The translations under genes and the position numbers were made by a program. Positions 52,012 to 61,377 of a stretch of 64,000 bases of DNA are shown here, piece after piece. Origin of the DNA: Paraburkholderia sp. SOS3 (GTDB lineage: Bacteria; Pseudomonadota; Gammaproteobacteria; Burkholderiales; Burkholderiaceae); assembly GCF_001922345.1 (NCBI RefSeq), contig NZ_CP018811.1, positions 3,472,001 to 3,536,000 of the forward strand. Reading direction: 5' to 3'. Each line of letters starts with the position of its first letter. The stretch's first letter is position 1. The notes beneath the pieces were generated by a model that saw nothing but the letters and a program-made list of their open reading frames with translations, was not told where the DNA came from and searched no databases.

Positions 52012-52146
52012 ATATGCCGCGTTAGTTCCTATTGCGAAAGGCCGTTCACACGCCTATCGTTCGCTCTATCCATACTGAACAAACAAAGCATAGATGCACA
52101 CTTTATGAATGACAAGTGCATATCTGACTTTGGAGGAGCCCCCACA

Positions 52147-52653
52147 GTGGAACCAGCCACCGCTCTCGCACCGGAAGAACTGGTGCAGCGTCACGCACAG
52201 CCGGGCATGTCGCTCGTCGCCGTGCTGCACGCCATTCAGGACGACGTCGGCTTCGTGCCGCCCGCCGCGGTCGCGCCGCTCGCGCGCACGATGAATCTGT
52301 CGCGCGCGGAAGTGCACGGCGTGATCACCTACTATCACCATTTCCGCCAGCAGCCGGCGGCGCCCGTCACGGTGCAGCTGTGCCGCGCGGAAGCGTGCCG
52401 CAGCATGGGCACCGAGGCGCTCGCGAAGCACATCGAAACCCGCACCGGTTGCCATTTCGATGCGCACCGGCACGACGCGCAGAAGCACGCGCACGACGAT
52501 AGCAACGTGGCGCTCGAATCGGTCTACTGTCTCGGTCAATGCGCGCTGTCGCCAGCCATGATGATCAACGGCGAACTGCACGCGAAGGTCACGCCGCAGA
52601 AGTTCGACATGCTGCTCGCCGCCGCGATGAAACAAGTGGAGCAACCGGCATGA
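52147..52653 (+). CDS. fdsG: NAD-dependent formate dehydrogenase gamma subunit
   Basis: FdsG is a NuoE-like [2Fe-2S] protein passing electrons within the soluble formate dehydrogenase. The 168-residue product has the thioredoxin-fold cluster cysteines in LCRAEAC and VYCLGQC. The start is GTG at 52147, with GGAGGA nine bases upstream; an earlier ATG at 52105 has no ribosome binding site. It begins the fdsGBA-D operon. Confidence 0.93.
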   Translation: MEPATALAPEELVQRHAQPGMSLVAVLHAIQDDVGFVPPAAVAPLARTMNLSRAEVHGVITYYHHFRQQPAAPVTVQLCRAEACRSMGTEALAKHIETRTGCHFDAHRHDAQKHAHDDSNVALESVYCLGQCALSPAMMINGELHAKVTPQKFDMLLAAAMKQVEQPA

Positions 52654-54206
52654 CGCGCATCTACGTTCCCCGCGATTCTTCCGCCCTCGCGCTCGGCGCC
52701 GACAAGCTGGCCGCCGCGATCGCCGCCGAAGCCGCGCAGCGCGGCGTTGCGGTCGAGCTGATCCGCAACGGCTCGCGCGGCCTGCTCTATCTCGAGCCGC
52801 TCGTCGAAGTCGATACGCCGGCGGGCCGCGTCGGCTACGCGAACGTCGAAGCAAGCGACGTCGCGTCGCTGTTCGATGCGGGCTTCGTCGGAGGCAAGGC
52901 GCATGCGCGCCACGTCGGCCTCGTCGAAGAGATTCCGTATCTGAAGAAGCAGCAGCGCCTGACGTTCGCGCGCATCGGCATCACCGATCCGCTGTCGACC
53001 GACGACTACGTCGCGCACGGCGGTATCGAGGGCCTCAAAAACGCGCTCGCGATGGACTGCGCCAAGGCATGCGAAGCACTGATCGAATCGGGCCTGCGCG
53101 GCCGGGGCGGCGCTGCGTTCCCGGCCGGCATCAAGTGGCGCACCGTGCTCGGCGCGAAGGCCGATCAGAAATACATCGTCTGCAATGCGGACGAGGGCGA
53201 CTCGGGTACGTTCTCCGACCGTCTCGTGATGGAAAGCGATCCGTACGTGCTGATCGAAGGGATGATCATCGCGGGCATCGTGACCGGCGCGACCGTCGGT
53301 CATATCTATGTGCGCAGCGAGTACCCGCATTCGATCGCCACGCTCGAAGCGGCCATCGCGAAAGCGCGCGCGGCGGGCTGGCTCGGCGACAGCGTGCTCG
53401 GCTCGCAGCATCGCTTCGAACTGTTCGTCGCAAAGGGCGCGGGCGCGTATGTGTGCGGCGAGGAAACCGCGCTGCTCGAATCGCTCGAGGGCAAGCGCGG
53501 CATCGTGCGCGCCAAGCCGCCGCTGCCGGCGCTCGCGGGCCTGTTCGGCAAGCCGACCGTGATCAACAACGTGATCACGCTCGCGACGGTGCCGATCATC
53601 TTCGCGAAGGGCGCTGCGTTCTACAAGAACTTCGGCATGGGCCGCTCGCGCGGCACGCTGCCGTTCCAGATCGCGGGCAATGTGAAGCAGGGCGGGCTCG
53701 TCGAGCTCGCCTTCGGCTGCACGCTGCGCGAACTGATGTTCGACTACGGCGGCGGCACCGCAAGCGGCCGGCCGGCGCGCGCGGTACAGGTGGGCGGCCC
53801 GCTCGGCACGTATCTGCCGGAAAGCCAGTGGGATATCCCGCTCGACTACGAGGAATACGCGAAGGTCGGCGCCGTGGTCGGTCACGGCGGTCTCGTGATT
53901 CACGACGACACCGCGAACCTCGCGGACCTCGCGCAATACGCGATGCACTTCTGCGCGCTCGAATCGTGCGGCAAGTGCACGCCATGCCGGATCGGCTCGA
54001 CGCGCGGCGTCGAAGTGATCCAGCGGATCCGCAACGGCGACACGTCGACGAAGCAGGTGCAACTGCTGCGCGACCTCTGCGACACGATGGTGTCCGGTTC
54101 GCTGTGCGCGATGGGCGGCATGACGCCCTTCCCGGTCGTCTCCGCGCTCGACCATTTCCCCGAAGACTTCGGTCTCGCCACCACCGCGCCGAAAGCGGCG
54201 GCCTGA
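52650..54206 (+). CDS. fdsB: NAD-dependent formate dehydrogenase beta subunit
   Basis: FdsB is the NuoF-like diaphorase subunit that binds FMN, NAD and a [4Fe-4S] cluster and reduces NAD+. The 518-residue product has the FMN site GLRGRGGAAFPAGIKW, the NADH site GAGAYVCGEETALLES and the cluster motif ESCGKCTPCRIG plus a distal cysteine (SLCAMG). It overlaps the fdsG stop codon (ATGA). Confidence 0.95.
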   Translation: MTRIYVPRDSSALALGADKLAAAIAAEAAQRGVAVELIRNGSRGLLYLEPLVEVDTPAGRVGYANVEASDVASLFDAGFVGGKAHARHVGLVEEIPYLKKQQRLTFARIGITDPLSTDDYVAHGGIEGLKNALAMDCAKACEALIESGLRGRGGAAFPAGIKWRTVLGAKADQKYIVCNADEGDSGTFSDRLVMESDPYVLIEGMIIAGIVTGATVGHIYVRSEYPHSIATLEAAIAKARAAGWLGDSVLGSQHRFELFVAKGAGAYVCGEETALLESLEGKRGIVRAKPPLPALAGLFGKPTVINNVITLATVPIIFAKGAAFYKNFGMGRSRGTLPFQIAGNVKQGGLVELAFGCTLRELMFDYGGGTASGRPARAVQVGGPLGTYLPESQWDIPLDYEEYAKVGAVVGHGGLVIHDDTANLADLAQYAMHFCALESCGKCTPCRIGSTRGVEVIQRIRNGDTSTKQVQLLRDLCDTMVSGSLCAMGGMTPFPVVSALDHFPEDFGLATTAPKAAA

Positions 54207-54220
54207 CCCAGGAGCCCAAC

Positions 54221-57169
54221 ATGTCCGATGTGCTCAACCCCTCCGCCGGCGGCTGCGGCTCCGGTAATTGCAGCTGCAAGTCGCAGGCGATGCAACGCGC
54301 GGCCGCTAACCGTGTGCCGTTCGACGATACCGACTTCGGCACGCCGCTGCGCCACGCCGACGTCGACGTCACGCTCGAGATCGACGGCGAATCCGTCACG
54401 GTGCCGGCCGGCACGTCGGTGATGCGCGCGGCGATCGAAGCCGGCGTCAACGTGCCGAAACTGTGCGCGACCGACTCGCTCGAGCCGTTCGGCTCGTGCC
54501 GCCTGTGCCTCGTCGAAATCGAAGGCCGGCGCGGCTATCCGGCCTCGTGCACGACGCCGGTCGAAGCCGGCATGAAGGTGCACACGCAAACGGACCGCCT
54601 GCAGTCGCTGCGTCGCAACGTGATGGAGCTCTACATCTCCGATCACCCGCTCGACTGCCTGACCTGCCCCGCCAACGGCGACTGCGAACTGCAGGACATG
54701 GCGGGCGTCACGGGTCTGCGCGAAGTGCGCTACGGCTTCGATGGCGACAACCATCTGAAGGACAAGAAAGACGAGTCGAACCCGTACTTCACGTACGACC
54801 CGTCGAAGTGCATCGTCTGCAACCGCTGCGTGCGCGCGTGCGAAGAGACGCAAGGCACGTTCGCGCTGACGATCGCCGGCCGCGGTTTCGAATCGCGCGT
54901 CGCGGCGAGCGAAAACCAGCCGTTCATGGAGTCGGAATGCGTGTCGTGCGGCGCCTGCGTGGCCGCGTGCCCGACCGCGACGCTGCAGGAAAAGACCGTC
55001 GTCATGCTGGGCCAGGCCGAGCATTCGGCGATCACGACCTGCGCATACTGCGGCGTCGGCTGCTCGTTCAAGGCCGAGATGAAGGGCAACCAGGTCGTGC
55101 GCATGGTGCCGTACAAGAACGGCGAAGCGAACGAAGGCCACGCCTGCGTGAAGGGCCGCTTCGCATGGGGCTATGCGACGCACAAGGATCGCATCACGAA
55201 GCCGATGATCCGCGAAAAGATCACCGATCCGTGGCGCGAAGTGAGCTGGGACGAAGCGCTCACGTATGCCGCGACGCGCTTCCGCCAGATCCAGGACAAG
55301 TACGGCCGCGACTCGATCGGCGGCATTACGTCGTCGCGTTGCACGAACGAAGAAACGTATCTCGTGCAGAAGCTCGTGCGCGCCGCGTTCGGCAACAATA
55401 ACGTCGACACCTGCGCGCGCGTGTGCCACTCGCCGACCGGCTACGGCCTGAAGACGACGCTCGGCGAATCGGCCGGCACGCAGACCTTCGCATCGATCGG
55501 CAAGGCCGACGTGATCGTCGTGATCGGCGCGAATCCGACCGACGGCCATCCGGTGTTCGGCTCGCGCCTGAAGCGCCGCGTGCGCGAAGGCGCAAAGCTG
55601 ATCGTGGTCGACCCGCGCAAGATCGACATCGTCGATACGCCGCACGTGAAGGCGTCGTATCACCTGCAGCTGCGTCCGGGCACCAACGTCGCGATCGTCA
55701 ACGCGCTCGCGCATGTGATCGTCACCGAAGGGCTGCTGCAGGAGCAGTTCATTGCCGAGCGCTGCGAAACGCGCGCGTTCCAGCAGTGGCGCGATTTCGT
55801 CTCGCTGCCGGAGAATTCGCCGGAAGCGACGGCGAGCGTGACCGGCGTGCCCGCCGACCAGGTGCGCGAAGCGGCGCGCCTCTATGCAACCGGCGGCAAC
55901 GCGGCGATCTACTACGGTCTCGGCGTAACCGAGCACGCGCAAGGCTCGACAATGGTGATCGGCATCGCGAACCTCGCGATGGCGACCGGCAACGTCGGCC
56001 GCGAAGGCGTCGGCGTGAATCCGCTGCGCGGCCAGAACAACGTGCAGGGTTCGTGCGACATGGGCTCGTTCCCGCACGAGCTGCCGGGCTACCGCCATAT
56101 CAGCGACCCGATCACGCGCGCGCTGTTCGAAGAAGCGTGGAACGTCGAGCTGCAGCCGGAGCCGGGTCTGCGCATTCCGAACATGTTCGATGCAGCGCTG
56201 CACGGCACGTTCAAGGGTCTGTATTGCCAGGGCGAGGACATCGTCCAGTCCGACCCGAACACGCAGCACGTGGGCGCGGCGCTGGAGTCGATGGAATGCA
56301 TCGTCGTGCAGGACATCTTCCTGAACGAAACCGCGAAGTTCGCGCACGTCTTGCTGCCGGGTTCGACCTTCCTCGAAAAGGACGGCACGTTCACGAACGC
56401 GGAACGCCGCATCTCGCGCGTGCGCAAGGTGATGCCGCCGATCGCCGGCTATTCGGACTGGGAAGTGACGATCCTGCTCGCCCGCGCGCTCGGCTACGAG
56501 ATGGACTACACGCATCCGTCCGAAATCATGGACGAAATCGCGCGCCTCACGCCGACGTTCCATGGCGTCTCGTTCGCGAAGATCGACCAGCTGGGCAGCA
56601 TCCAGTGGCCGTGTAACGAAGAAGCGCCGAACGGCACGCCGACCATGCACATCGGCGAATTCGTGCGCGGCAAGGGCAAGTTCGTCATCACGAAGTTCGT
56701 CGCGTCGCCGGAAAAGGTCACGCAGAAGTATCCGCTGATCCTGACCACGGGCCGCATCCTGTCGCAGTACAACGTCGGCGCGCAGACGCGCCGTACCGAG
56801 AACTCGCGCTGGCACGAAGAGGACCGCCTCGAGATCCATCCGCACGACGCAGAAGAGCGCGGCATCAAGATGGACGACTGGGTCGGCATCGAATCGCGCT
56901 CGGGCCAGACCGTGCTGCGCGCGAAGGTGACCGAGCGGATGCAGCCGGGCGTCGTCTACACGACGTTCCACTTCCCCGAATCGGGCGCGAACGTGATCAC
57001 GACCGATAGCTCGGACTGGGCGACCAACTGTCCGGAATACAAGGTGACCGCGGTGCAGGTAATGCCGGTCGAACAGCCGTCGCAATGGCAGAAGGACTAC
57101 TCGCGCTTCAACAGCGAGCAGCTCGATCTGCTGAGAAAGCGCGAGCTGGCCGCGACTTCCGGTAAATGA
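54221..57169 (+). CDS. fdsA: NAD-dependent formate dehydrogenase alpha (molybdenum) subunit
   Basis: FdsA oxidises formate to CO2 at a Mo/bis-MGD centre. The 982-residue product has an N-terminal [2Fe-2S] domain (LEPFGSCRLCLVEI), a His/Cys cluster, two [4Fe-4S] motifs (CIVCNRCVRACEE and CVSCGACVAACPT), the Mo4Fe4S cluster (TTCAYCGVGC) and the molybdopterin domains. The active-site cysteine is expected in TCARVCHSPTGYGL, with the conserved histidine next to it. GGAGCC lies upstream of the ATG. It follows fdsB by 14 bases. Confidence 0.96.
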   Translation: MSDVLNPSAGGCGSGNCSCKSQAMQRAAANRVPFDDTDFGTPLRHADVDVTLEIDGESVTVPAGTSVMRAAIEAGVNVPKLCATDSLEPFGSCRLCLVEIEGRRGYPASCTTPVEAGMKVHTQTDRLQSLRRNVMELYISDHPLDCLTCPANGDCELQDMAGVTGLREVRYGFDGDNHLKDKKDESNPYFTYDPSKCIVCNRCVRACEETQGTFALTIAGRGFESRVAASENQPFMESECVSCGACVAACPTATLQEKTVVMLGQAEHSAITTCAYCGVGCSFKAEMKGNQVVRMVPYKNGEANEGHACVKGRFAWGYATHKDRITKPMIREKITDPWREVSWDEALTYAATRFRQIQDKYGRDSIGGITSSRCTNEETYLVQKLVRAAFGNNNVDTCARVCHSPTGYGLKTTLGESAGTQTFASIGKADVIVVIGANPTDGHPVFGSRLKRRVREGAKLIVVDPRKIDIVDTPHVKASYHLQLRPGTNVAIVNALAHVIVTEGLLQEQFIAERCETRAFQQWRDFVSLPENSPEATASVTGVPADQVREAARLYATGGNAAIYYGLGVTEHAQGSTMVIGIANLAMATGNVGREGVGVNPLRGQNNVQGSCDMGSFPHELPGYRHISDPITRALFEEAWNVELQPEPGLRIPNMFDAALHGTFKGLYCQGEDIVQSDPNTQHVGAALESMECIVVQDIFLNETAKFAHVLLPGSTFLEKDGTFTNAERRISRVRKVMPPIAGYSDWEVTILLARALGYEMDYTHPSEIMDEIARLTPTFHGVSFAKIDQLGSIQWPCNEEAPNGTPTMHIGEFVRGKGKFVITKFVASPEKVTQKYPLILTTGRILSQYNVGAQTRRTENSRWHEEDRLEIHPHDAEERGIKMDDWVGIESRSGQTVLRAKVTERMQPGVVYTTFHFPESGANVITTDSSDWATNCPEYKVTAVQVMPVEQPSQWQKDYSRFNSEQLDLLRKRELAATSGK

Positions 57170-57177
57170 GGTGAGCG

Positions 57178-57423
57178 ATGGACGAGAATAACCTGATCGA
57201 CATGGCCAACCGCATCGGCGACTTCTTCGAGTCGATGCCGGATCACGAAGAAGCAATGGCCGGCGTCGCCGATCATATTCGCCGCTTCTGGGAACCGCGC
57301 ATGCGGCGTCAGTTGTTTATCGCGATCGACGAAGGGCGCGCGCAGGACATGACCGCGTTCACGCGCGAAGCGGTGACGCGCTTTCGCGAGAAGCTGATGC
57401 CGGCCGCGCCGGCCGCCGTGTAA
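57178..57423 (+). CDS. fdsD: Formate dehydrogenase delta subunit
   Basis: The 81-residue soluble protein (NLIDMANRIGDFFESMPDHEEA, then IRRFWEPRMRRQL) is the small FdsD subunit that stabilises the complex. It starts 8 bases after fdsA, with AGGTG upstream. No fdsC (FdhD-like, cofactor sulfuration) lies between fdsA and fdsD as in Cupriavidus. Confidence 0.93.
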   Translation: MDENNLIDMANRIGDFFESMPDHEEAMAGVADHIRRFWEPRMRRQLFIAIDEGRAQDMTAFTREAVTRFREKLMPAAPAAV

Positions 57424-57480
57424 GCGTGTAGGCGCATTCAGGCGCTCGCTTCGTCGCAAGCGCCCCCGCCTCGTCTCGAG

Positions 57481-57516
57481 AAGGCCGCCCTGTGCACCGG
57501 GCGGCCTTTGTTTTTA
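57481..57516. terminator. Bidirectional terminator after fdsD
   Basis: aaggccgccc and gggcggcctt form a 10-bp stem followed by a T-run on the plus strand. It also lies just beyond the convergent monooxygenase gene. Confidence 0.9.
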
Positions 57517-57531
57517 TTCGGCGCGCGCGGC

Positions 57532-59466
57532 TCAGGTGAGCGGCGTGGGCGGCTGCGGCTCGACACCCTTCGCGAACCACGCCTCGCAATGCCGCAGCAA
57601 ACCGTGCAGGTCGGACGACACGCGGCCGCGTGCACAGACATAGCCATCGGGCCGCACGAGGTAGAAACACGGGCGCGTGCGGCCATACGATTCGGCAAGC
57701 GCCGGCCCGCCCTCGCCGAGCGCATCGGTCACGCGCCAGGTGCGCACGGCGCCCGGCAGCAACGCGTCGACGTCGGCGACAAAACGGTCGATGTCTGCCG
57801 CGCGCACCGGCTTGCGGCGCAGCGCCGGTTCCGGTTTGTCGTGCGGCACCCCGGCGGCGGTTTCGGGCGCGACCAGCACGAACAGCGAGAAAAACGCCGG
57901 ATCGTGCAGGTCGAATACGCAACCAGTGCCCGGCGCCCGACCAAGCGGCCCATCGACGACATGCACGAGCGCATCGGGCGCGCGCTCGCCGGCACGCGGG
58001 CCGCCGTCGAGCACCCGTTCGAGCGTCAACGGACTGCGCCGGTACTGGATCGCAAGCTCGCTGATCTGCAGGCGCGCCGCGTCGCGCAATGGGCCGAGCG
58101 ACGCGAGCACCGGCATCACGCGGTCGCGCAGCAGCTTCAGCGGGCCATGATCGGCCTCGGCCATATGTGTCATGAAGCTCGATTGCCGAAGCACTTCGCG
58201 CTCGATCGGATGGCGCTCGAGGTGGTACGTATCGAGCAGGCGCTCCGGCGCGCCGCCGCTCAGTACGCGCGCGATCTTCCAGCCCAGGTTGAACGCTTCC
58301 TGCATGCCGGTATTCATGCCCTGCGCGCCCGCCGGGCTATGCACGTGCGCCGAGTCGCCGGCGAGAAACACGCGGCCGACGCGCAGTTGCTCGACCATGC
58401 GGCTATTCACATGGAAGTAGCCGGACCACCTGAGATCGGTTAGCGCAAGCGGGTGATGAACGCGCGTCGCCGCGAGCGTGCGGCATGCATCGAGTGTCGG
58501 CGCGGGCGCGGCGTGTTGCGCGTGCCGTCCCGCGGGCGAACCGGGTGGATCAAGACCCGCATGCGGAAGGTGCGGATCGCCGGACTGAGGTGGCGTGTGC
58601 GATTCCGTCGATGCCGCGCCGTGCTCCGCCGCATGCGACGCAGCGCCGTGCGCGGCTGCTTCAAGGGACGCTGCATCAAGGGACGCTTCCTGAGTTGACG
58701 CTTCCTGAGTTGACGACGCATGCGCGTCAGTCGATGCATGCGCAGTGTCCGCGGCGGACGCGCCGTCGAGCGCGGGATGATCGGCGATCAGCCGGTAGCG
58801 GCCCTTTCCCATCGGGAAAAGCGCGGCCAGCCCGTCGCCCGACGCGAAGATATGGAACTCGTCGTCGGGCCAGTCCGTATCGGCCATCAGGTCGGCGAGC
58901 AGGAAGGTCTGCTCGAACGTCCTGCCCGCGAAGTTCATCGCGAGCCGGTGGCGGATGCCGCTATGCGCGCCGTCGGCAGCGATCATGTATGACGGATGCA
59001 GCGTCTCCGTGTGGCCATTCGAGCGTTGCAGCGTCGCATTGATGCCGGCCGCGCCCTGCGAAAACATCGCGAGCTCGACGCCGCGTTCGATCTCGACGCC
59101 GAGCGTCGCGAGATGCGCGGTCAGGAGACGCTCGGTCACGGACTGATCGAGAAACAGCATGTACGGATAACGCGTTTGCAGCGGGTCGAAATCGAGCCGC
59201 GCAAGCCGTTGCCCGTTCGAATACAGATTCGCCGCTCGCGCGCGATGACCGAGATCGAGAAACGGCTCGATCAGCCGATGCTGTTCGAGCAGTTCGAGCG
59301 TGCGCGCCTGAATGCCGATCGCGCGCGAATGCGGATCGGGACGCGCTGCCTTGTCGATCAACCGTACCGGGATGCGCGCGCGGGCAAGGCTCATCGCCGC
59401 AGCGAGGCCCGTGGGACCCGCGCCGACGATCAGCACCGGTGGCATGTCGAACCATGCGGCGGCCAT
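57532..59466 (-). CDS. FAD-dependent aromatic hydroxylase-type monooxygenase with internal insertion
   Basis: The 644-residue flavoprotein resembles class A hydroxylases. It has VGAGPTGLAAAMSLARA near the start, the DG motif AADGAHSGIR near residue 170 and the GD motif VFLAGDSAHVHSPAGAQGMN near residue 370. An Ala/Ser/His-rich insertion of about 100 residues (about 236-340), partly from 15-bp repeats, splits the substrate domain and may impair the fold. The start has GGAGG upstream. The substrate is unknown; no aromatic pathway genes are adjacent. Confidence 0.9.
   Translation of the reverse strand: MAAAWFDMPPVLIVGAGPTGLAAAMSLARARIPVRLIDKAARPDPHSRAIGIQARTLELLEQHRLIEPFLDLGHRARAANLYSNGQRLARLDFDPLQTRYPYMLFLDQSVTERLLTAHLATLGVEIERGVELAMFSQGAAGINATLQRSNGHTETLHPSYMIAADGAHSGIRHRLAMNFAGRTFEQTFLLADLMADTDWPDDEFHIFASGDGLAALFPMGKGRYRLIADHPALDGASAADTAHASTDAHASSTQEASTQEASLDAASLEAAAHGAASHAAEHGAASTESHTPPQSGDPHLPHAGLDPPGSPAGRHAQHAAPAPTLDACRTLAATRVHHPLALTDLRWSGYFHVNSRMVEQLRVGRVFLAGDSAHVHSPAGAQGMNTGMQEAFNLGWKIARVLSGGAPERLLDTYHLERHPIEREVLRQSSFMTHMAEADHGPLKLLRDRVMPVLASLGPLRDAARLQISELAIQYRRSPLTLERVLDGGPRAGERAPDALVHVVDGPLGRAPGTGCVFDLHDPAFFSLFVLVAPETAAGVPHDKPEPALRRKPVRAADIDRFVADVDALLPGAVRTWRVTDALGEGGPALAESYGRTRPCFYLVRPDGYVCARGRVSSDLHGLLRHCEAWFAKGVEPQPPTPLT
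58655..58714 (-). repeat. 15-bp tandem repeat inside the monooxygenase gene
   Basis: Four 15-base units (58655, 58670, 58685, 58700), the last two identical, encode five-residue STQEA/SLDAA steps. Confidence 0.9.
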
Positions 59467-59645
59467 GCAGACCTCCGGAAATCAACATGCCGCCTAGTGT
59501 ACGCCGCCGTCTTCACGCGCGACGCGTCGCTAACGCGCAGTGCGCCGACGATTGATCGGCACGCGAGGCACGCGTTCGAGTCGAAGACGATGTCGGGCCG
59601 GAGATGCTGCAATGCACACGTGCGCAAGCGGCACGCGACCGTCCG

Positions 59646-60827
59646 TCAAGCCTTCGCGCCCGGCGGATGATCGAGCGTACAACGGTGTTCAGTCGTGCCC
59701 ATGTCCACCTGCAGCGTCGCGTGATGCATCTGAAAATCGTCGCGCAGCGCGGCGACGATGCCGTCGACGGCCCGGTCGCCTGGATGTCCGGCCGGCATCA
59801 CGAGATGCGCGGACAGCGCATTGCCGGTGGTCGACAATGCCCATACGTGCAGGTCGTGCACATCGGTCACGCCGGGCTGGGCCGCCAGATAGTCGCGAAT
59901 GCGCTGCAGATCGACGCCGGGCGGCACCGCGTTCATCGCAAGCGACAACGAATCGCGCAGCAACCCCCACGTGCCATACACGATCACGAGGACGACGACG
60001 ATGCTCATCACCGGGTCGAGCCACCTCCAGCCGGTTCCGAGAATGATGAGGCCGCTGATGGCGACGGCCGCCGAGACCGCCGCATCCGCAACCATGTGCA
60101 TGAAGGCGCCGCGGATGTTCAGGTCTTCCTTCTGGCCGCGCATGAAGAGCCATGCGGAAAAACCATTGACGACCATTCCGACGGTCGCGACGACGAACAC
60201 ATCGAATCCTGCGACGGGCGCCGGATTGAACAGGCGCTCGATCGCCTCCGCGACGATCACGCCGCACGCGAACAGCAGCAGGCCCGCGTTCGCGAGCGAC
60301 GCGAGGATCGACGAGCTGCCGAGGCCGAACGTATAGCGCGCGGACGGGCGGCGTTTCGCAAGCTGGATCGCGCCCCAGGCGAGCAGCAGGCCGAGCACGT
60401 CCGAAAGATTGTGACCGGCGTCGGCAAGCAGGGCCGTCGAATGCGCGAGCACGCCGTAGATGGCCTGCACGACGACGATGGTCACGTTCAGCGCGACCGC
60501 GAGCGCGAACGCGCGGCCGTGGCCTTCGACCGGGGCGTGGTGATAGTGGCCGTGGCTGTGCGAGCCGCCGCCGTGGCTGTGCGAGCCGCCGCCGTGGCTA
60601 TGCGAGCCGTGCGATGCGTGACCATCGGTGTGCGAATGGCTATGGGCCGGGTGGTCGTGCGAAAGGCCGTCATGCGAATGGGCGTGCCCGTGGTCGGCGC
60701 CGCCGCTCGCGGCATGCTCATGCGACGCGTGATCGCACGCCCCGTCGTGGCGATGCGCGCCGCGGCCCGGGTCTTCGGGACCGTTCAGCGCCGCGTCGGG
60801 CTGCCGGGAACTGGGGGTGTATTTCAT
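59646..60827 (-). CDS. Cation diffusion facilitator zinc exporter (ZitB/CzcD type)
   Basis: The 393-residue protein is predicted to export zinc from the cytoplasm. It has a long N-terminal histidine-rich region, about residues 20-100, including three HSHGGGS-type repeats. Membrane segments follow, with the metal-site motifs LADAGHNLSD and HMVADAAVS, and a C-terminal CDF domain. The ATG at 60827 overlaps the ArsR stop (ATGA), so the two genes are translationally coupled. Confidence 0.94.
   Translation of the reverse strand: MKYTPSSRQPDAALNGPEDPGRGAHRHDGACDHASHEHAASGGADHGHAHSHDGLSHDHPAHSHSHTDGHASHGSHSHGGGSHSHGGGSHSHGHYHHAPVEGHGRAFALAVALNVTIVVVQAIYGVLAHSTALLADAGHNLSDVLGLLLAWGAIQLAKRRPSARYTFGLGSSSILASLANAGLLLFACGVIVAEAIERLFNPAPVAGFDVFVVATVGMVVNGFSAWLFMRGQKEDLNIRGAFMHMVADAAVSAAVAISGLIILGTGWRWLDPVMSIVVVLVIVYGTWGLLRDSLSLAMNAVPPGVDLQRIRDYLAAQPGVTDVHDLHVWALSTTGNALSAHLVMPAGHPGDRAVDGIVAALRDDFQMHHATLQVDMGTTEHRCTLDHPPGAKA
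60551..60609 (-). repeat. 21-bp repeat encoding His-rich units of the CDF transporter
   Basis: Units of 21 bases at 60551 and 60572 are identical, and a third truncated copy follows. They encode the HSHGGG repeats. Confidence 0.9.
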
Positions 60828-61183
60828 GGCTCGTCCCGTGAAAGATCGGAGATCGGTTCGGCCACGTGCTCGAGCATGTCGGCGAGCATACCGCTGATAT
60901 GCCGGTCCGCGGCAACGTAGAACACCTGTTTGCCCATCCGCTCGGCACGCACGACGCGCGCCGCGCGCAACAGCCGCAGATGATGGCTGACGAGCGACTG
61001 TGACAGGCCCAGCGATTCGGCGATCGCCCCGACCGGGCGCGGCTCGTTTGCGCACGCGAGCACGATGCGCAGCCGCGTCGGATCGCCGAGCAGACGGAAC
61101 AGGTCGGCCACCGGCACTACGCGCTCATCGGAAGGAAGCGGCGAATCGGCTGAAATGCTTGGCACAGTGGACGCGGCAGGCAT
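60824..61183 (-). CDS. ArsR/SmtB-family zinc-responsive repressor
   Basis: The 119-residue protein has a winged-helix DNA-binding part (GDPTRLRIVLACANEP, SQSLVSHHLRLLRAARVVRAERMGKQVFY). Near its end the alpha-5 site reads D-R-H, ten residues, H-V-A-E, matching SmtB's Asp104/His106/His117/Glu120 zinc ligands. The ATG at 61183 was chosen; an earlier frame adds 32 unlikely residues. It is expected to repress the coupled CDF exporter gene and itself at the operator at 61263-61288, releasing on zinc. Confidence 0.92.
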   Translation of the reverse strand: MPAASTVPSISADSPLPSDERVVPVADLFRLLGDPTRLRIVLACANEPRPVGAIAESLGLSQSLVSHHLRLLRAARVVRAERMGKQVFYVAADRHISGMLADMLEHVAEPISDLSRDEP

Positions 61184-61262
61184 GGCTCGCAAACTCAGGG
61201 AAGAGGCAGGGAAAGAGGAAAAAACAGCGCAAAGGTACTGACGACGCAACGACAAACGCAAC

Positions 61263-61288
61263 AACATATGAACACACATTCATATGTT
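61263..61288. promoter_or_regulatory. ArsR/SmtB operator
   Basis: A perfect 10-bp inverted repeat (aacatatgaa / ttcatatgtt) with a 6-base spacer contains TGAA-N6-TTCA, the SmtB/CzrA-type core. It lies about 80 bases upstream of the ArsR gene and between it and the TPR gene. Confidence 0.85.
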
Positions 61289-61377
61289 ACATGCAACAGT
61301 ATCTTCGGTCAATTGCGGTGGCGCTTTCCGAGTGTGGGAAAATGCGCCATTTGCCTGCACAAACCGCTTTACCCGTC

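Noticed and set aside
53900..57256. 1118-codon open frame on the minus strand opposite fdsA
   Set aside because: It is antisense to a fully recognisable gene and its protein is Arg/His-rich low-complexity, the usual artefact of high GC at codon position 3.
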